Of a stretch of 6,842 nt of DNA, positions 5,593 through 6,842 are shown piece by piece. A program made the position numbers and the translations under genes. Origin of the DNA: Ornithinimicrobium sp. (GTDB lineage: Bacteria; Actinomycetota; Actinomycetes; Actinomycetales; Dermatophilaceae); contig JASKZT010000346.1 of assembly GCA_030145965.1 (NCBI GenBank), positions 1 through 6,842 of the forward strand, written 5' to 3'. The notes beneath the pieces are model-generated. The model was not told the DNA's origin and did not search any database. It was given only the letters and a program-made list of their open reading frames with translations. Every line of letters begins with the position of its first letter. Within the stretch, counting starts at the first letter, position 1.

Positions 5593-6842
5593 GGCGCGTC
5601 CTGGCCACGGCCGGGCACGTCGACCACGGCAAGTCCACGCTGGTGCGGGCCCTCACCGGGAGGGACCCGGACCGGCTGGCGGAGGAGCGCGCCCGGGGCC
5701 TGACCATCGAGCTCGGCTTCGCCTGGACGCGGCTGCCCGGCGGGGCGGACGTGGCGTTCGTCGACGTGCCCGGGCACCAGCGGTTCGTCGGGACGACGCT
5801 CTCGGGCCTCGGGCCCGCCCCGGCCGTCCTCTTCGTCGTCGCGGCCGACCAGGGCTGGCAGGCGCAGAGCTCGGAGCACCTGGCGGCCGTGCAGGCGCTC
5901 GACGTCACCGAGGGGCTGCTCGTCCTCACCCGCAGCGACCTCGCCGACGACACCCGGCAGGCCCGGGTGCGCGAGGAGGCGCTCGGCCGGCTCGCGGCGG
6001 CCGGGCTGGACGTCCCCGCCCGGGCCGTCTCGGCGCGCACCGGCGACGGGATGGCGGCCCTGCGGTCCGACCTCGACGCGCTCGTGGCGCGGACGACCCC
6101 GCCCGACGCGACGGCCCCGGTGCGGCTCTGGTGCGACCGCTCCTTCACCGTGCCGGGGGCGGGCACCGTGCTCACCGGCACGCTCGGCGCGGGCACGCTG
6201 GCCACGGGCGACCGCCTGACCCTGGTCTCGGCCGCGGGTCGCCGCGAGGTCGTGGTGCGCGGGCTGCACAGCGGCGACGAGGCGCAGGACCGGGTCGGGC
6301 CGGTCTCGCGCGTCGCCGTCAACCTGCGCCGCACCGAGACCGTCGAGGCCGGCCGGTCGGCGGTGCTCCTCACCCCCGGCGCGTTCGCGGCGGCGACCGT
6401 CGTCGACGTCGCCCTCGCGCCGGTCGGCACGGCCTCCGGTGCCGACCGCCACGGGCAGGAGGGACGCGCCGGTGCCGGCGCAGCCGCTCCCGCACCGCTG
6501 CCCGAGCGGCTGGTCCTGCACGTCGGCACCGCGGACCAGCCCGTCCGCGCCCGTCCGCTCGGCGACGACCACGCCCGCCTGACCCTGCCGCTCGCCCTGC
6601 CGTGGCGGGTCGGTGACCGCGCCGTCCTGCGCGACCCCGGCACCCGCCGCATGTGGTCGGTGCGGGTCGTCGACGTCGCCCCGCTGCCGCTGCGCCGGCG
6701 CGGTGCCGCCCGGCTGCGCGCCCGGGCCCTCGAGGAGGCGGGGGGCACCCTGCCAGGGCTGGCCGCCACGCGGCTGCGGTCGCGCGCGGCGGAGCATCCG
6801 GACGTCCTGACCCGCCTGGGGCTGGTCCCCGTCGGCCAGGGC
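5589..6842 (+). CDS. selB: Selenocysteine-specific elongation factor, 3' end missing
   Basis: GTPase that carries Sec-tRNA-Sec to UGA codons marked by a SECIS hairpin. The first 418 codons are in the window; full-length bacterial SelB is about 580-640 residues, so most of the C-terminal winged-helix SECIS-binding part is missing. G motifs seen: G1 GHVDHGKS (9-16), G2 RGLTIE (36-41, with RLAEERARGLTIELGFAW as in SelB), G3 DVPGH (59-63), G4 position TRSD (114-117) and G5 SART (148-151). Domain 2 begins near 177 (VRLWCDRSFTVPGAGTVLTGTL), and the domain 3 region continues to about 362. An Ala/Gly-rich insert lies at about 280-304. Residues 366-400 (PLPLRRRGAARLRARALEE...) begin the winged-helix section. 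The G4 Lys is replaced by Arg. The start is set by the ATGA overlap with selA. Confidence 0.96.
   Translation, partial: MRRVLATAGHVDHGKSTLVRALTGRDPDRLAEERARGLTIELGFAWTRLPGGADVAFVDVPGHQRFVGTTLSGLGPAPAVLFVVAADQGWQAQSSEHLAAVQALDVTEGLLVLTRSDLADDTRQARVREEALGRLAAAGLDVPARAVSARTGDGMAALRSDLDALVARTTPPDATAPVRLWCDRSFTVPGAGTVLTGTLGAGTLATGDRLTLVSAAGRREVVVRGLHSGDEAQDRVGPVSRVAVNLRRTETVEAGRSAVLLTPGAFAAATVVDVALAPVGTASGADRHGQEGRAGAGAAAPAPLPERLVLHVGTADQPVRARPLGDDHARLTLPLALPWRVGDRAVLRDPGTRRMWSVRVVDVAPLPLRRRGAARLRARALEEAGGTLPGLAATRLRSRAAEHPDVLTRLGLVPVGQG

Noticed and set aside
1..6842. CRISPR arrays, insertion sequences, integrase sites or a tRNA-linked island
   Set aside because: No spaced repeat arrays, transposase genes, terminal inverted repeats or duplicated tRNA 3' end were seen; the content is a tight set of functionally linked genes with uniform composition.

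Overview
The window is very GC-rich, with codon third positions that are almost all G or C. GTG starts, 4-base start/stop overlaps and the protein families point to an actinobacterium. A member of the Micrococcales or Geodermatophilales is plausible, but the sequence alone does not fix the genus. It is a selenium and formate locus in which every long stretch is accounted for. The only non-coding intervals are 50 bases (1739-1788), 37 bases (4083-4119) and 39 bases (4216-4254).

Left part, + strand: the 3' end of a formate dehydrogenase iron-sulfur subunit (fdhB, cut by the window start) overlaps by 4 bases an NrfD-type quinone-reactive membrane subunit (599-1738). After a 50-base gap with a perfect 9-bp hairpin comes an OxlT/YhjX-family MFS transporter (1789-3078). 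The catalytic molybdenum/tungsten subunit fdhA should lie just upstream of the window.

Right part: selD (selenophosphate synthetase, Cys form) is on the minus strand and converges on the transporter, with both stop codons inside one CTAG. A 37-base divergent control region separates selD from selC, the tRNA-Sec gene (anticodon TCA, CCA encoded). selA follows 39 bases later, and selB overlaps selA by 4 bases and runs off the window end.

Together selD, selC, selA and selB form the whole bacterial pathway for charging tRNA-Sec and delivering it to UGA. In actinobacteria that use selenocysteine the usual client is the formate dehydrogenase catalytic subunit, so the two halves probably serve one purpose: a Sec-containing, membrane-bound formate dehydrogenase feeding electrons to quinone. 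The transporter probably moves formate or a related monocarboxylate.

The system itself is known. Points deserving a second look are: a SECIS-like hairpin placed right after the UGA stop of nrfD, an apparently leaderless selC and selD promoter pair, a mismatched eighth acceptor pair in tRNA-Sec, a possible ribosome-site-sequestering leader between selC and selA, loss of the oxalate-binding lysine in the transporter, and an Arg in the SelB G4 motif.
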